Shown here one piece after another: positions 21,650 through 33,411 of a stretch of DNA of 64,000 nucleotides. Both the position numbers and the translations under genes were made by a program. How positions within the stretch are numbered: the stretch's first letter is position 1; each line of letters starts with the position of its first letter. The notes below the pieces were generated by a model. The model did no database searches and had not been told where the DNA came from. It worked only from the letters and a program-made list of their open reading frames with translations. Source of the stretch: Toxonevra muliebris (taxonomy: Eukaryota > Arthropoda > Insecta > Diptera > Pallopteridae); contig OY829326.1 in NCBI GenBank assembly GCA_963691655.1, forward strand, positions 71,603,235 through 71,667,234, read 5' to 3'.

Positions 21650-23210
21650 ATTGTACCACTCTCTAGACCTCAGTGAATTTAGAAGGAGAGGTTTTAATTT
21701 TTCCGACCCTCACAATTTTTAAGGCAAAGCTTAACGCGTCCAATATCAAATAAAGACCTACACCGTACCTAGATTGCAACAACTTCAACGACTCTGAATC
21801 GACACCAATAGCCAGAGAAGCACTTCCAAGTCTTGGATCAGATCCCGCCTTACGTTTTCCAGTGTGTCGTATCAAGTCCAGCATGAGGTAGCCCAGGGAT
21901 TAACATGCTCACCCGCTTGCCATAATCTATCCTCCTCCGCTCAAAACTAGGGTTCTCTTTATAGGTCCCTATGGCCTCCCAGACTTGGCTGTCGACAAAA
22001 TTTACTTGTTTGAGACATTAGATCTTGTCCTCAGTTGCCATGAACTGTTAGCACGCTCGTGGCCACTTGTTCGCAGCAAACCATTGATTTTCGGACGTCG
22101 GATCCTGCAGCTACCGCAACCACATTCTTAGTAGCAGTCATCTCGCTAGACCCATTGCTAGACGATAACCCACCAGTGGATCCAACAGGTCGATCACTTG
22201 AGGAACCTTGTCCTGTAATTGCTTAAACCGATTGTCGAGAGAAAGCTACTGGATTCATGCTTGTTGGCTTTCTTTCTTTTCGCCTCGCTCATTCTAGTCG
22301 AAGCAGATATCGACGCTTCCTCTGTCAAGTTGACCAGATCAGACGGGCCATCGTCCGACCTATTCCTCTTGCCAGTTTCAGCAACAGGAGTAGAAGAGAG
22401 CAGAGACGGAGCGAAAGCTTTTGCAGTTGCATCTTCCACAGTTTTGGTTGGGGATTTTGCAGTGGCACCCCCTGAAGCTTCCACGCCTGCTCCAATACGC
22501 GCAGTAGCTACGGCCCTCGCTTCTTTGAAAATCTCCTCTGCCTTATCCTTTTAATCTGTCTTTTAGACAGACTAACTCCTTAACCTAATACCGCTTCTGT
22601 AGCCATTTGCTCAATGGTACTTTTCAAGCTAGCGTTTGGATTTATCACAAGGCCAATGGACGGAGTAGGCAATATCAGGAAAGGCGCTATCCTAGCGTCA
22701 TTAAACACGGTAGTGGGATTATATGCACCTCACGGACCATATCGATTCTATCACTCCGATCCTTAAACTAAGCGCAGCTCTAAAGCCCGTCAACTTGATG
22801 GTACTTTCAAGTTTGCATCAGTTTTAACCGTAACCCCACCGTACACCAGAAGCTGCCTCGGTGCGGCCATCCCAGTCCGTCGACTCCAGCGACAGGTTTT
22901 ACAGAGATTTTCTGCACTTCAGCAACAGGCTATCCAGCGATTTGCTGATAGAGCCCGGCGAGGACAGACCTCTCGGAAACGGAATGTCCTCAACCAGTAG
23001 CTTGCTTCCTCAAGGGCCCCGATTTACATCCCGGTCTCATCAATTTCCAACGAGTTTCGAGCCTGCACATCCATTGTTCGAGCCACTGGCCAACCAGCGG
23101 GGGAATTACCACCAGTATGGATGCCCCGTGCAGAGAAAATCTGGTTTATACTCACTTTTAACATTAGTCCCATTTGATACTCTTCAAGGTAGCCGCAGTT
23201 AAACACGACG
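21650..23210 (-). pseudogene. decayed coding island, probably retrotransposon ORF1/gag-like
   Basis: This region is less AT-rich than its surroundings and has several open minus-strand stretches that switch frame. Readable pieces include a Lys/Ser/Ala-rich segment at 22194-22484 (ending in KRKKANKHESSS), a segment reading DNRFKQLQDKVPQVIDLLDPL at about 22165-22225, and one reading ARIAPFLILPTPSIGLVIN at about 22625-22700. The basic, low-complexity composition and multiple lesions resemble a dead LINE ORF1 or gag gene, but I recognise no zinc knuckle or RT motif. Identity is uncertain. Confidence 0.4.
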
Positions 23211-24807
23211 AACCAGTTTTTGATTGTTAAGGTCTAGATTCGCAGTGTTTTGTTAAAGCAGGGTTTCTTCAAGCCGAGGGTGGCTCTTCACCACGCACTG
23301 ACGGCCTTGACTTAGTAGAGGCTATATTCGCATACTAAGCCCAGTACCCAATATCACGCTTGCAAAAGAATAGGTTTGTGATATAGGATAACTTAACCCC
23401 AAGTTTTATTACTGTTATTGTTATGTTGACAAGAAGTGTAAATAAAATCGAGTTAACATTAATAAGAATTAAAACTGCTTTTTGTAGCCCTATATATACT
23501 ATATCATACGTACACATTAACACAGCTTCCATACTCACAAACCTTAAAATATTTTTCGAAAAATTTGTAGTTTTTTATTTAAGTGCTGAAAATTTCAGTC
23601 TAGTCGTTCAATGGGAACTGAGTGCTAACATTAATGGGTTAATTAAGCTTACGATTTTAAATATAACTTAAATTAACCTTAATACTCATCATTTGCCTCT
23701 TTATCTGTCTTGAGTCTTTAAGAGTCTAAAGTATTACTTTTCAACAGCTCAATATCAATTCAGGATGGATTATTTCTAAGTTTCGTAAAGGTAAAAATTC
23801 CCGCCCCTCAGTCTCCTCGGTAAAAATCTCAGCCATTATAATCGTGATTCCTGAACTGAAAAATATTTTACAGGAACAAAAAAGCCATAAGCTCCACTCT
23901 CGCCCTTTCGTAACTTACGGAGCTGCTAGTGTTTTTAAAAGTATACAATGCTTATTGTTTAAAACTATGGAAAAGAGAAAAGCAAGACTAACTTTCAACT
24001 CATTCATTCATTCAGCAAAAGTTTTATAAACACATACTTAGGTTCTACAATCACTAATATTTGCTTAAATACTCAACACTGTTTTCTCAAATAGTTAAAC
24101 TCTTCAGAAAGCAAATTATCTCGTACACTTTATCAACCCCTTCATCTATTTCGTTTCCAATTGATCTTCCTTCTCATTCTCCAAGACCCACACTGAAATA
24201 TGTAACTAGTATGTATTCATTCAACATTGTGAACTCAAACAATTAGATGGCAACTTATTTGTTTTCTGATTATGAAGCGTTAAGAAAACTGTCAACGTAC
24301 AAGAAACGCAATTTATTGAGAAACTTTTCTTAACTTCCTTTTCTCTGCGCCCCAACTCTCTTTTAACTAGACATTCCACTTTTCTGCTTTCACTTGAAGC
24401 TTCTTAGCTTATCTTAGACTTTGTTTTTTTGTTTTTTTTTTTGCTATGGCAAATAGATTCCAAGGATATGATAGTGTTGTAGCAGTATAGTGAAACTGCG
24501 TGACATCCAGCCGGCGTCACGCACAAAAGGATTCCTGTTTCAAATTAGCAGAAAAATCTGTTATCCTTTCGCTTGCGGCGTGTTAATGATTTTTTTTCTT
24601 ACCCATTCCATACACTCGTACATACATAGACATGAAGAAGTAACTCAAGAATAACAAGAAAAGTTTTTGCGTTACTTTATTTTTTCTTTTTTGTTCTGTT
24701 TTGTGTATTTTCGAATGAAGTGACAGCATATTTAAAATTAAACAATTTAATCCTGTGGCACACACACACACATACAAGCATAATATCTTACGTGAAATGT
24801 TGACATT
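23211..24807. other. no recognisable feature
   Basis: AT-rich, with a short CA tract near 24760-24773. No gene or element end seen. Confidence 0.35.
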
Positions 24808-24848
24808 TATTTTTGTTATTGTGTTTTTGTTTTTTTTTCTCGGTGTAG

Positions 24849-24893
24849 TTGGTTTCAGTCAAGATTTGTTGCAGGATATTGTCTTTGGCTTCG
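24849..24893 (+). CDS. candidate 45-nt microexon of an unknown host gene
   Basis: A pyrimidine-rich tract (24808-24842) leads to TGTAG, then 45 nt, then the consensus donor GTAAGG at 24894. With two leading bases finishing a codon, the exon reads GFSQDLLQDIVFGF and leaves one base G. Joined to the candidate terminal exon at 27378, the leftover G plus GT makes a glycine codon, so the phases fit. An alternative acceptor at 24858 would give a 35-nt exon. I do not recognise the protein. Chance occurrence is quite possible for so short a piece. Confidence 0.35.
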
Positions 24894-24899
24894 GTAAGG

Positions 24900-25740
24900 A
24901 TGTGTGCTAATTAGCAAACAGGGCGCACAGGAAGAAAGGAAGCAGTCAGCGCAAGACTACCCATGAAAGACATCAGACATAATAATAGGCTTGACTGAAG
25001 CTGTTTGCATTAATTGTTAATATTTTGATATTGTCTCGATATACACAAATAGGTTTTCTTCATTGCATTAGCAAATTTACGAGTAAATACATATTATCAT
25101 TAATTATTTAGTTGAGTATTATTGTGTAGCAGGGGTGAGTTAATAAGATTTACATTGCATTTTCAGGAAATGTGTTTAATTATGCGTAGAAGTTGCAAAT
25201 ATCTATTATTATTATTATTAAATATTTGAGCATAAATTATGTTGGAATATAATTTTTGACAGAAAAAAGTATGCAAGAAATTTTATTATTGTATTATGAT
25301 GTTTAAAATGAAGACTGTTCTTCAAGGTTCTTTCGTAAAGTTCCTTGAAATTAATCTTAAAACAAATCATAATATATATTATATAATATTTTTTTTTTGT
25401 ATTTTATTACACTTGTTTGGGATATTTCTTAAATTATTTAATTGTTTCCTGTATGTTTCTCAAGTTTTTTTGAATTTTATCAAATAATTTTTTTGCAATT
25501 TTTAGATACGTTTGTTTAAAAAATTCTAAAATTCTATTTTACATTAGTTAGATTTTTCTTAGACGTGGCTTCTTACACTTTACTTATTATAATATTTCTT
25601 GAAGAATTATGCTACACTTCGTCAAGACGTTCTTGAGTTTTTCTTAACATTTTTTATACACATTATTGTCTTTCCATTCAAACCTTCTTAATTGCTCTTT
25701 GAATGTTTTTTTTTTAATTATTCTAAACATTCATATTTCA
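24900..25740. other. intron-like spacer
   Basis: AT-rich, with an ATT triplet run near 25206-25220. No other feature. Confidence 0.35.
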
Positions 25741-26240
25741 TAAACTGTTTCGTCAGAATTGGTTTTTCTATCTCTGATTTTTCAATCTGAATATTGATCT
25801 GAATTTTTATCAGAGTTTGGTGTAAATTTTGCTCCAGCATCAAGTCCGATTTTTGACCCTTATTTTGGCATGGATTTTTATCTGAGTCTTAGTCTTGTTT
25901 TTTATCTGAAAGCGATTTGAAATTTGATCTTATTTTTGGTCTAAGTTTTATTCTCCATTTTGATTTAAAATTCAGTAAGATTTTTTATCTGAATTTGGAT
26001 ATGATTTTCAGTTAGGGGTTGTTTGTTTCCGATTTTTGTTTAAATTGTTACTCCGTCTTTTGTGAGTTCTAGTTGTTTGTGCTCGAGTTTTGGTCTGAGT
26101 TATATTTTTAGTTTGGGTCTGAAATTTGTTTTGAATTTTATACTAATTTCCGATCTAAATTTGATTTGAGTTTTGGTTTAAATTTTGGTCAGAGAATTCG
26201 TCTTAAGTTTTTCTTACATTTTAGGGTAGGCAGACCGGAG
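25741..26240. repeat. degenerate minisatellite, TTTGGTCTGAATTT-like units
   Basis: Short units of about 12-14 bp containing GGTCTGA, TTTTATCTGA or TTTGGTTTAAAT recur through this stretch with many substitutions. The complementary motif (CAGACCAAAATTC) forms the repeat at 58480-58925. Confidence 0.6.
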
Positions 26241-26273
26241 ACTGAAATTTCTTTATTTTCTTTTCTCTCCAAT

Positions 26274-26735
26274 TTTCTTTTCTTTTCTTTTCTTTTCTTT
26301 TCTTTTCTTTTCTTTTCTTTTCTTTTCTTTTCTTTTCTTTTCTTTTCTTTTCTTTTCTTTTCTTTTCTTTTCTTTTCTTTTCTTTTCTTTTCTTTTCTTT
26401 TCTTTTCTTTTCTTTTCTTTTCTTTTCTTTTCTTTTCTTTTCTTTTCTTTTCTTTTCTTTTCTTTTCTTTTCTTTTCTTTTCTTTTCTTTTCTTTTCTTT
26501 TCTTTTCTTTTCTTTTCTTTTCTTTTCTTTTCTTTTCTTTTCTTTTCTTTTCTTTTCTTTTCTTTTCTTTTCTTTTCTTTTCTTTTCTTTTCTTTTCTTT
26601 TCTTTTCTTTTCTTTTCTTTTCTTTTCTTTTCTTTTCTTTTCTTTTCTTTTCTTTTCTTTCCTTTTCTTTTCTTTCCTTCCTTTCCTTAACATCTTCTTT
26701 TCTTTCTTTCCCCCTCCCTTCCCTTATTTCTCCTT
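26274..26735. repeat. (CTTTT)n pentanucleotide satellite tract
   Basis: An almost pure run of about 77 CTTTT units spans 26274-26660, decaying into CCTTT/CTTCC variants to 26735. Because the unit is five bases, a run of nearly any length stays open as Phe/Leu/Ser on the plus strand and Lys/Arg/Glu on the minus strand. Those frames are artefacts. One strand is wholly pyrimidine over nearly 390 bp, so triplex (H-DNA) formation is possible. Confidence 0.97.
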
Positions 26736-26759
26736 CTTTCCTTGCTTTTGGGCAAGACC

Positions 26760-27377
26760 TTTCACATTTAAATTAATTTTTATAATATCCTATAATCAAA
26801 TATACTATTGGTTTGATTGCATTTACCTCAGGATTACCGTACTTAAATGTGTATAATCAAGAGTGAATAAACAAAAAGGCAAACAAAATCTTAATAGAAA
26901 AACATATTGACATTCTTTCTTTGTAAAAACACATTTTAATATCAAAGGTGCACTTCTTCAATGATTTTTCTCAGTTTTTATCCAACAGCAGTAGAGCACA
27001 GCAGTAGAGCATTTCTTTAACCCAGCAGCGCAGCATGGCAATGCAACAAGCAGCTCAAAGGATTTCTTGTCTTTTTTTTGTAATAATAAACCCTCACCCA
27101 AAAAATGCCTTTTTTATTTGTATCTTTACCTTTCTTCATTCTTGCATACAAAATCTCTTTGTGCACTTGTGTCCATATGCATGTGTTTGTTTGTTGTATG
27201 TGTGCGTGTGTAAATGCTGTTTGACTTTTATGTTTGCTTAAGATTGCAATGCGTAAATCATTTTTTCTTTTACTACTACATATATACATGCACAAAAGGC
27301 GCAACCAAAACCAAGAGCAATATCAGAAATGTGTGTTTAAAGGGACAACATCATATTCTTCTTCTTCTGTGTTTTAG
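26760..27377. other. intron-like spacer
   Basis: No gene called. GT-rich short tracts lie near 27195-27215. A pyrimidine tract at 27352-27376 precedes the candidate exon. Confidence 0.35.
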
Positions 27378-27436
27378 GTACTGCCCCTGAATGGCTGCCT
27401 GCTGTTCAGCTTATGCAGCCTAAACAAAATACATAG
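27378..27436 (+). CDS. candidate terminal exon of an unknown host gene
   Basis: A CTTCTTCTTCTGTGTTTTAG acceptor ends at 27377. The following sequence, after the two bases GT, reads TAPEWLPAVQLMQPKQNT and then TAG (27434-27436). Its GC content and amino-acid mix stand out from the AT-rich surroundings. The reading phase matches the candidate microexon at 24849-24893. No polyadenylation signal is obvious close by. I do not recognise the peptide and cannot exclude chance. Confidence 0.35.
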
Positions 27437-28559
27437 ATTTTGTTTTTTTGTATTTATTGTTGCATGCTAAAGGCTGCAATTTTTTCATTTTTTATATACA
27501 TAAGTTGCCGGGAATTGCTGCGCTGCATTTGGTGCATTGTTTCTTATTTAGAAAAAAGAGGAAAGTAAATATTTCTTTGTAACTTTTTTTTGATGCACTT
27601 TCAGTTCTTGATGTGTGTGCTCAAAAGTGTAGAATGCAAATTTGTTATTCAATTTTTAGAAAAGAATCAATATGAGAGAAAAAAATTCTCCTTTATACAT
27701 ACAATATGTATGCTAACTTTATACTAGAGTTAAGCTTTTTCTTTTCCTACTCCGAATGTTTATGTGACAATATTACATTTTTTATGTGAACGATATGTAT
27801 TTTCTAAGCAAATGATTTTGTTTACGTTTTTTTATGTAACTTTGATGAAAAAAGTAGCTGCTTTAATTCTTTTTATAATTTAAAAAGAAAAAACCAAGAG
27901 AGAAAAAAGTTCATAAAAAAATTTTGCAGACACCAAAACTAGAACCTATATATCTTAAACTTCATTTTACGAAAATAGTCAGAAATATCCATACTAAAAG
28001 CTTCCGTAGAATAAACTTTTAAAATGCCAGCACACCTATAATTTATTTTTTTGAACTCTATAAAATTTTACTTTCTGAAAACACTGATTTTTGTTTCCTT
28101 ATAGTTGGAAGATAACAGAAGCAACAGTTAGGCGGTAGTTGGTCTTTGTAAAAGGCTGCCTTGTAATTGATTTAGCACCGAGGGGAGGTGGGTAGGCTAT
28201 GCTCTCCGCAAAGACGACCGAAGCATTGCTGGACAAATTATAGAAGAGAAGAGCCTCGATGCAAAGATCAGGCTACATGGTAGATCATGCGAAACCTGAA
28301 AAGGACGGTAGATTTTTAAAGTAGTTAAATTGGTAATAAATACTTAGAAATATCTAAAAGGAATAATTTTTGGGGGTTATTGATTCTTTATATCCCTCTG
28401 GGGATTGATTTACTTACAAAAGAGATTTCCGAAGGTGGGGAGTTTTATTATTTTCATTTTATTCAAATTTGTTTTAATTCGCCCCTCCCCCCCCCCCCCC
28501 CCTTGGATCAGCTAGTGAATGTGTATAAAGAAAATAAAATAATATGTGCCTGCACTACT
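27437..28559. other. no recognisable feature
   Basis: Mostly AT-rich. A more complex piece at 28110-28310 may be an old element fragment. A C-run lies at about 28484-28502. Confidence 0.35.
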
Positions 28560-28715
28560 TTTAACTTTGAGATATTTTTAGTAGACTAAGAAAATTAAAT
28601 CTAGAAATTGATTTTCAAAGTCTTGACTATTGTTCATGTCTAGTTTTATTTTAAATAACGAAGAACAGGCTAAGTGAACGTATGTAGTCATCACAACAAC
28701 AATGTACAGTATACC
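28560..28715 (+). repeat. dispersed repeat, related to 47150-47325 (reverse)
   Basis: Blocks GTAGACTA, AAAGTCTTGACTA, TTAAATAA and GTAGTCATCACAACAACA occur in the same order in the reverse complement of about 47150-47325. These are two diverged copies of an unclassified repeat. Confidence 0.65.
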
Positions 28716-29084
28716 GCCAAACCATTAGAACCACCACAAATTTCCTCTAATTTTGTTTGTAAATGCAGTGAATTTTAACAGTATTAAAAAAAATTTGCTA
28801 AACTTTTTTTTCGGGTACTGTTTTCTAGTAATAATTTGAGACCGATTTGTCAAGTAATAATGAAAAACATTTTTCTAAATGCGAAAATTTAGTTGCTTAT
28901 CTCTACTGTTTTTCTTTAATATCTATTTAGCAACAAAACATTTTTCAAACTTTTTCTGGGTATCCTTTTATTAAGAAATTTATTGCGTGTGTTTTGTGGA
29001 AAACTGAGAATCAGTTTGAGACCCCTGAGTATTTATTAGAGAGGTTATAAATTAAATATTAAATAACACATATATTGAAATTGA
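28716..29084. other. AT-rich spacer
   Basis: No gene or element end seen. Confidence 0.35.
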
Positions 29085-29232
29085 CTTCAAATTCCAATTG
29101 ACTCCAAAAGACTCCAAGTGACTCCAATTGACTGCAAATTGCAATTGAATCCAAATGACTGCATTTGAGTTCAAGGTTACTCAAGCGACTCCAAGTGACT
29201 CCAAGTGACTTCAAGTGACTCCAAGTGCCTTG
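29085..29232. repeat. minisatellite of ACTCCAAGTG-like units
   Basis: About a dozen 10-bp units varying around GACTCCAAGT run in tandem, with ACTTCAAATT, ACTCCAATTG and ACTGCAAATT variants. Confidence 0.8.
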
Positions 29233-30160
29233 AAAACAGTCATGATTTTAGAGACATAAGACTTGCAGTCTCATGATTTCAAAAAAAGACTGCACTCCCT
29301 TGACTCTAAAATAAACTATTCTAAATTAATAACCAATCGGCGACTCCAAAAAAGACTTCCAAATGCATTTTTTATTCTGGAGTCAAATAAATTATTCAAT
29401 AACTGCAATAAAAAATTATTATTCATTTGTGACTTGTATCCTCAATTGATTGCACTCTTTTACAGCCCTGGCACCAACCAAGACGGTGAGTCGGTCTTAG
29501 TGGATGAAAATTTCATTTAAACTAAAAGCATACAATACTTTCCTGTTCCTATCGTCTTCTTTATTATCATTAATTCTTTTATGCCCAGGGACCCACAAGA
29601 GTATGCAGCATACTACGTTTGAAGTTATTTCAAAGAAGTCGACTTGGTTGCGTGAAAATATAATTTAATATTCTGCCCTTTACTTCTGCATTTTAGATTT
29701 AATTGTACACGGAGGTGTAAAGGTACGAATCTCAGTTTGGAAAACACTTGTGATCTTTCCCAACATGTCTGGTCTTTCTACGTCTTCCGGATACCTTAAG
29801 TGGTTAACTAAAAACATATTAAACTTTCTCACAGAGGACCTAAATGGTTTTATCACATCTTTATGTCTCAAGGAAAAGGCTTTAGTCTTTGAAATCTTGT
29901 ACTTCTCTCAAGTCCACTCACCTCATTTATACTCTTCAATACATAAACATTTTAACGACGCATTATCGAACAATTCTTGCCAATATCTATAAAGCAGCAA
30001 CATCAATAAACAAACACTTATTTTTTTTGTTTTGCAATTTGCAGAAGAAAACTTATTTCGCTTCGTTGCTTGCCACTTGCCACTTGCTGTTCACTGTCTG
30101 CCTCTACCTCGCACAATAGAAAACGGAAATTGCAAAATTTTCTACACCGTAATAAGATGA
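29233..30160. other. AT-rich spacer with weak exon-like pieces
   Basis: A TTTTACAG acceptor-like site precedes a 20-nt piece and GTGAGT at 29466-29485. A second acceptor-like TTTGCAG precedes about 30048, where several frames stay open. Neither is strong enough to call. Confidence 0.3.
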
Positions 30161-32527
30161 AATTAAGTTTCGCATCGCACTAAAATAAATAAATACATAG
30201 TAGATAAGTAAATAGATACACAAATACATATGCACTTACTCACACATACATATGTATATGGAAAGCCAAAATAAACACTATAGCATAAACGCACTAAATG
30301 AACCACTAATTGCGTGCCAAAATGAAATTTCAAGAATAACAATAATATACACAAAGTTCAGACTTTCGCTCTGCTTCTTCACCCCGCCTTCCACTGTGTG
30401 ATCAATCCACTTGAATACAATGAAAACTCAACTGACCAAAATGGCAAACAGACATTGTGATAGAAGGTGGGAAATTGAAGACTCAACTAAAGACTTGACA
30501 TTGAGAAGGAGGAAGCTACAAATGCGGCTAAGTTGGAGGCTTTTATATAAACACACACGTATGCAATGTGCTGACCAAATGTCAATATAGAAAATCGTAT
30601 AACGCAGCAACTAAAACAACAACACCAACACGAATTAAATTGGAAATTAAGCAAAAGTCTTGAGAAATGCAAATAAAGGATTACGAACTACGTGTGTATG
30701 CTTTGCATATTTACAATATTTACACATTGAATGGTTTGTGAGTTGAGAATGGAAGTAGCCCAAAAAAAAAAAAATAAATAAATAAAGAAGAGAAAATCAC
30801 TAAAAATTTTAAGGGATAATTTTACAATTTAAAGTTTTAATCCTTTTTGCTTGGTGTTGTGCATTTGATGTAGCGCCAACAAAACAGAAAAGTGTTGACA
30901 TTGATAAATTGCTTTGCATTTATTTTGGCGTGATTTATCGCATATACTGTGTGACACATTGACACGTGTCCTTGTATTAGTTAGTTAGAGAAAAAGGAGG
31001 ATTTTTAATTAAATGCAAATAAAAATGACCATTTGATCAAATTATCATGAAGAGTATAGATGTGTGAGAGTGTGTGTCTCTACTTAAGTGAGTGTGTGTG
31101 TATGCTTGCAAACAGCAAAACATTAAGATAAGCATTATCCTTTTTTTTTTGGAAATGAATTTAAATTTCTTTTTAAACAAAGAAACGTTAAACTCACAAA
31201 AAACACAGCATTTTCAAGTAAATATGCCATTAATTTTTAATGTCCTTTTTTGTTTGTTTACATTTGAAATATAGTTTACATGCACATATGTAGATAACTG
31301 CATATGTATTGTAAAAAATATATGTTGAAGAGCACAATTTGTCGGCATGCAATAAAATTAAATGTTCTGCAATTTAATAAACTCCCAACAAGCACAACAA
31401 ATGCAATTTATTTAAAAGTAATATGTTTTTTTGGTTTTTATTGTGGCGGAAAAGGAAGTGTATTACATTTTATTTGCCAACACACAATGAAACAAATACA
31501 AATGCAAACACATACATAATCATATGTGCAAACACCTCAACAAACGAACCGAAAAGTTCATTTTAATATAATTTCATTTTGTGTGCAGTATATGTAAATG
31601 CAGCAGAATATACTGCATACTTCTCAGGACGCCTACCGACACTGACCATTATCCTGACACATTATCCTTTTGGCCGTCGCTTGTGTGCTGATACTATTGG
31701 GTCTGTGTCTGCAGTTGGAGTCAGTACATGATGCAATAATTGTGCCGTAAAAGCCAAACCGCTTAATGATGTTGTGAGTTATTTTTGGTGAAAGCATTAC
31801 TATTTGTGTTTTTTGTTTTTGTTTTTGCTTGTGAATATCAACAACAGCTTGTTTTGTATCTACTGCCCACTTTTAATGCACACATTACTTTTTGTTCAGT
31901 TAAATATATGTTTGCATTGTTGTTACCAATAATAAATGCAAAAAAAGTATGTTGTTCGAACAAATGCATTTGTGGCTTTTTGCTTTTCAGTTGTCCATAC
32001 TACCTAGAAATTGAATTGCTTTCGTTTTAATGTTGGAGAGTGCATTTTGGTATTTCGTGTAGGAGGAGCTGTTGGTTCAATGTTGCAATTTAAATTGTGG
32101 CTACATATGTGCAACATTGTGTATACCTAAAATTTTACTGTACTCTCTGATTTAGATAATTCTAAATTGGAATTGTCACCAAACAAAATTTTATATTGAA
32201 AATCAAACTGAATAGAAAATGTGCTAATTTAGAGTTAGAAAATTTAATATGTAACATTTATTTATTTTAGTACCTTAATTTCAGAATGTAAAAGCCGAAG
32301 CAAAAATCAGCTATGTTTCAATCAAAATTAAACCTTTGACAACCGAATTTAATGAGGCCTGACAGAAACCTTTTGTTTTGAAATTATGGTTGCTTAGGTC
32401 TTCTACAATCATGACATCAAATTTCATGCTTCTACATTGATTCGTTTGCCTTTTATTATAGGTTCAAGAACATAGCTATGGAGCTGTAGACAACCACTGG
32501 ATAATCTGATTTCTCCAATTTTTTGAA
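30161..32527. other. intron-like spacer
   Basis: Rich in CATATG/ACATA motifs and short GT tracts (about 31070-31102). A more complex segment at about 31610-31780 might be conserved non-coding DNA, which cannot be judged from one genome. No gene called. Confidence 0.35.
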
Positions 32528-32577
32528 TTTCATACTCTCATATACTCATATACTCATATATACTCATATACTCATAA
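32528..32577. repeat. short minisatellite, CATATACT units
   Basis: Four to five tandem units of CATATACT/CATATATACT. Confidence 0.8.
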
Positions 32578-33124
32578 TCTTTTATAAACATTATAATTAT
32601 AAAGAAAATTTCCTCTTTGTATTTCCATTTTACTACAAATTTTTGGACTTGGTTTTTTGCTGAACTTCAAAGACAAAACATTAAAAAAATAAAAAAAAAT
32701 GATTTAAGCAAGAAATTTCAAACGTTCGGCATTCAGAAAACGTGAATAATACCTAACAGAACCGATTACAAAGAGCAATAATAGTAAATTTGTTAAACAC
32801 CTTATTTATGCCACATAAAAGTAAATGTTGCATATAAATATATATAAACATATGAAAGGCAATGCAATTAATTGTCAATTACAATTACAGTGCCGGTCAT
32901 ATCACTTGCAATCAAAATCACTTACACTTTAAATGACTTCTTAAGCTCACTAAAATAATTTTTATCAAAAATAGTTTTTATTCAAAGCAAAGTGTATTTA
33001 TTGCCATTTATTACAAAAAATTAAAACATATGAGCCACCTGGTGGTATGAAAACTCTAATTATACTGTATAATAAAATACTGTATTTTATTTCCTTTCTC
33101 ACTTTTTTCTCTTCTTTCTCTTTT
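32578..33124. other. AT-rich spacer
   Basis: TACAGTGCCGGTCATATCAC at about 32887 resembles a Tc1-type terminus, but no partner end was found. No gene. Confidence 0.3.
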
Positions 33125-33381
33125 TTATTAATTTTCAAAACTTTTCAAACCCAGTTGCAAGGGGAAAACTTTAAATCAAAAACTGTAACTAACCTAGAAG
33201 TTCTCTGAATGCAGGATTACTCAGCATCCTCTTTCATAATCCAAAGTTAAACACCATGTCAAAATTTTTTTATTTTACTGGCAATTAGTATACAAAATTA
33301 TAAAAAACATTCCACATTTCGGGGACGAAGGGGGTGGGGGAAGTTCAGAGCTCCAAAAACCGTCTTCTAAATAAGACCTTG
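33125..33381 (+). mobile_element. hAT-like MITE with G-runs, copy 5 (3' part only)
   Basis: This matches the right-hand third of the 3691-4396 family: the region around GCAGGATTACTCAGCATC, then CATTTCGGGG, then CTAAATAAGACCTTG ending at 33381. The left part is missing. It ends 17 bp before the target duplication of the Jockey-type LINE. Confidence 0.75.
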
Positions 33382-33411
33382 TACACTTCATAGATTTCAT
33401 TTGTTAATCAA

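Noticed and set aside
26166..26693. Long frames encoding Phe/Leu/Ser or Lys/Arg/Glu repeats on the two strands
   Set aside because: They are translations of the (CTTTT)n tract; a pentanucleotide without stops stays open in every frame.
29085..29232. CRISPR-like array
   Set aside because: Units are contiguous 10-mers without spacers, and the genome is eukaryotic.
29466..29485. 20-nt microexon between an acceptor-like TTTTACAG and GTGAGT
   Set aside because: Too short to support without transcript data, and not phase-linked to another candidate in a decisive way.
32887..32915. Tc1-type terminus TACAGTGCCGGTCATATCAC
   Set aside because: No matching inverted end was found within a reasonable distance.
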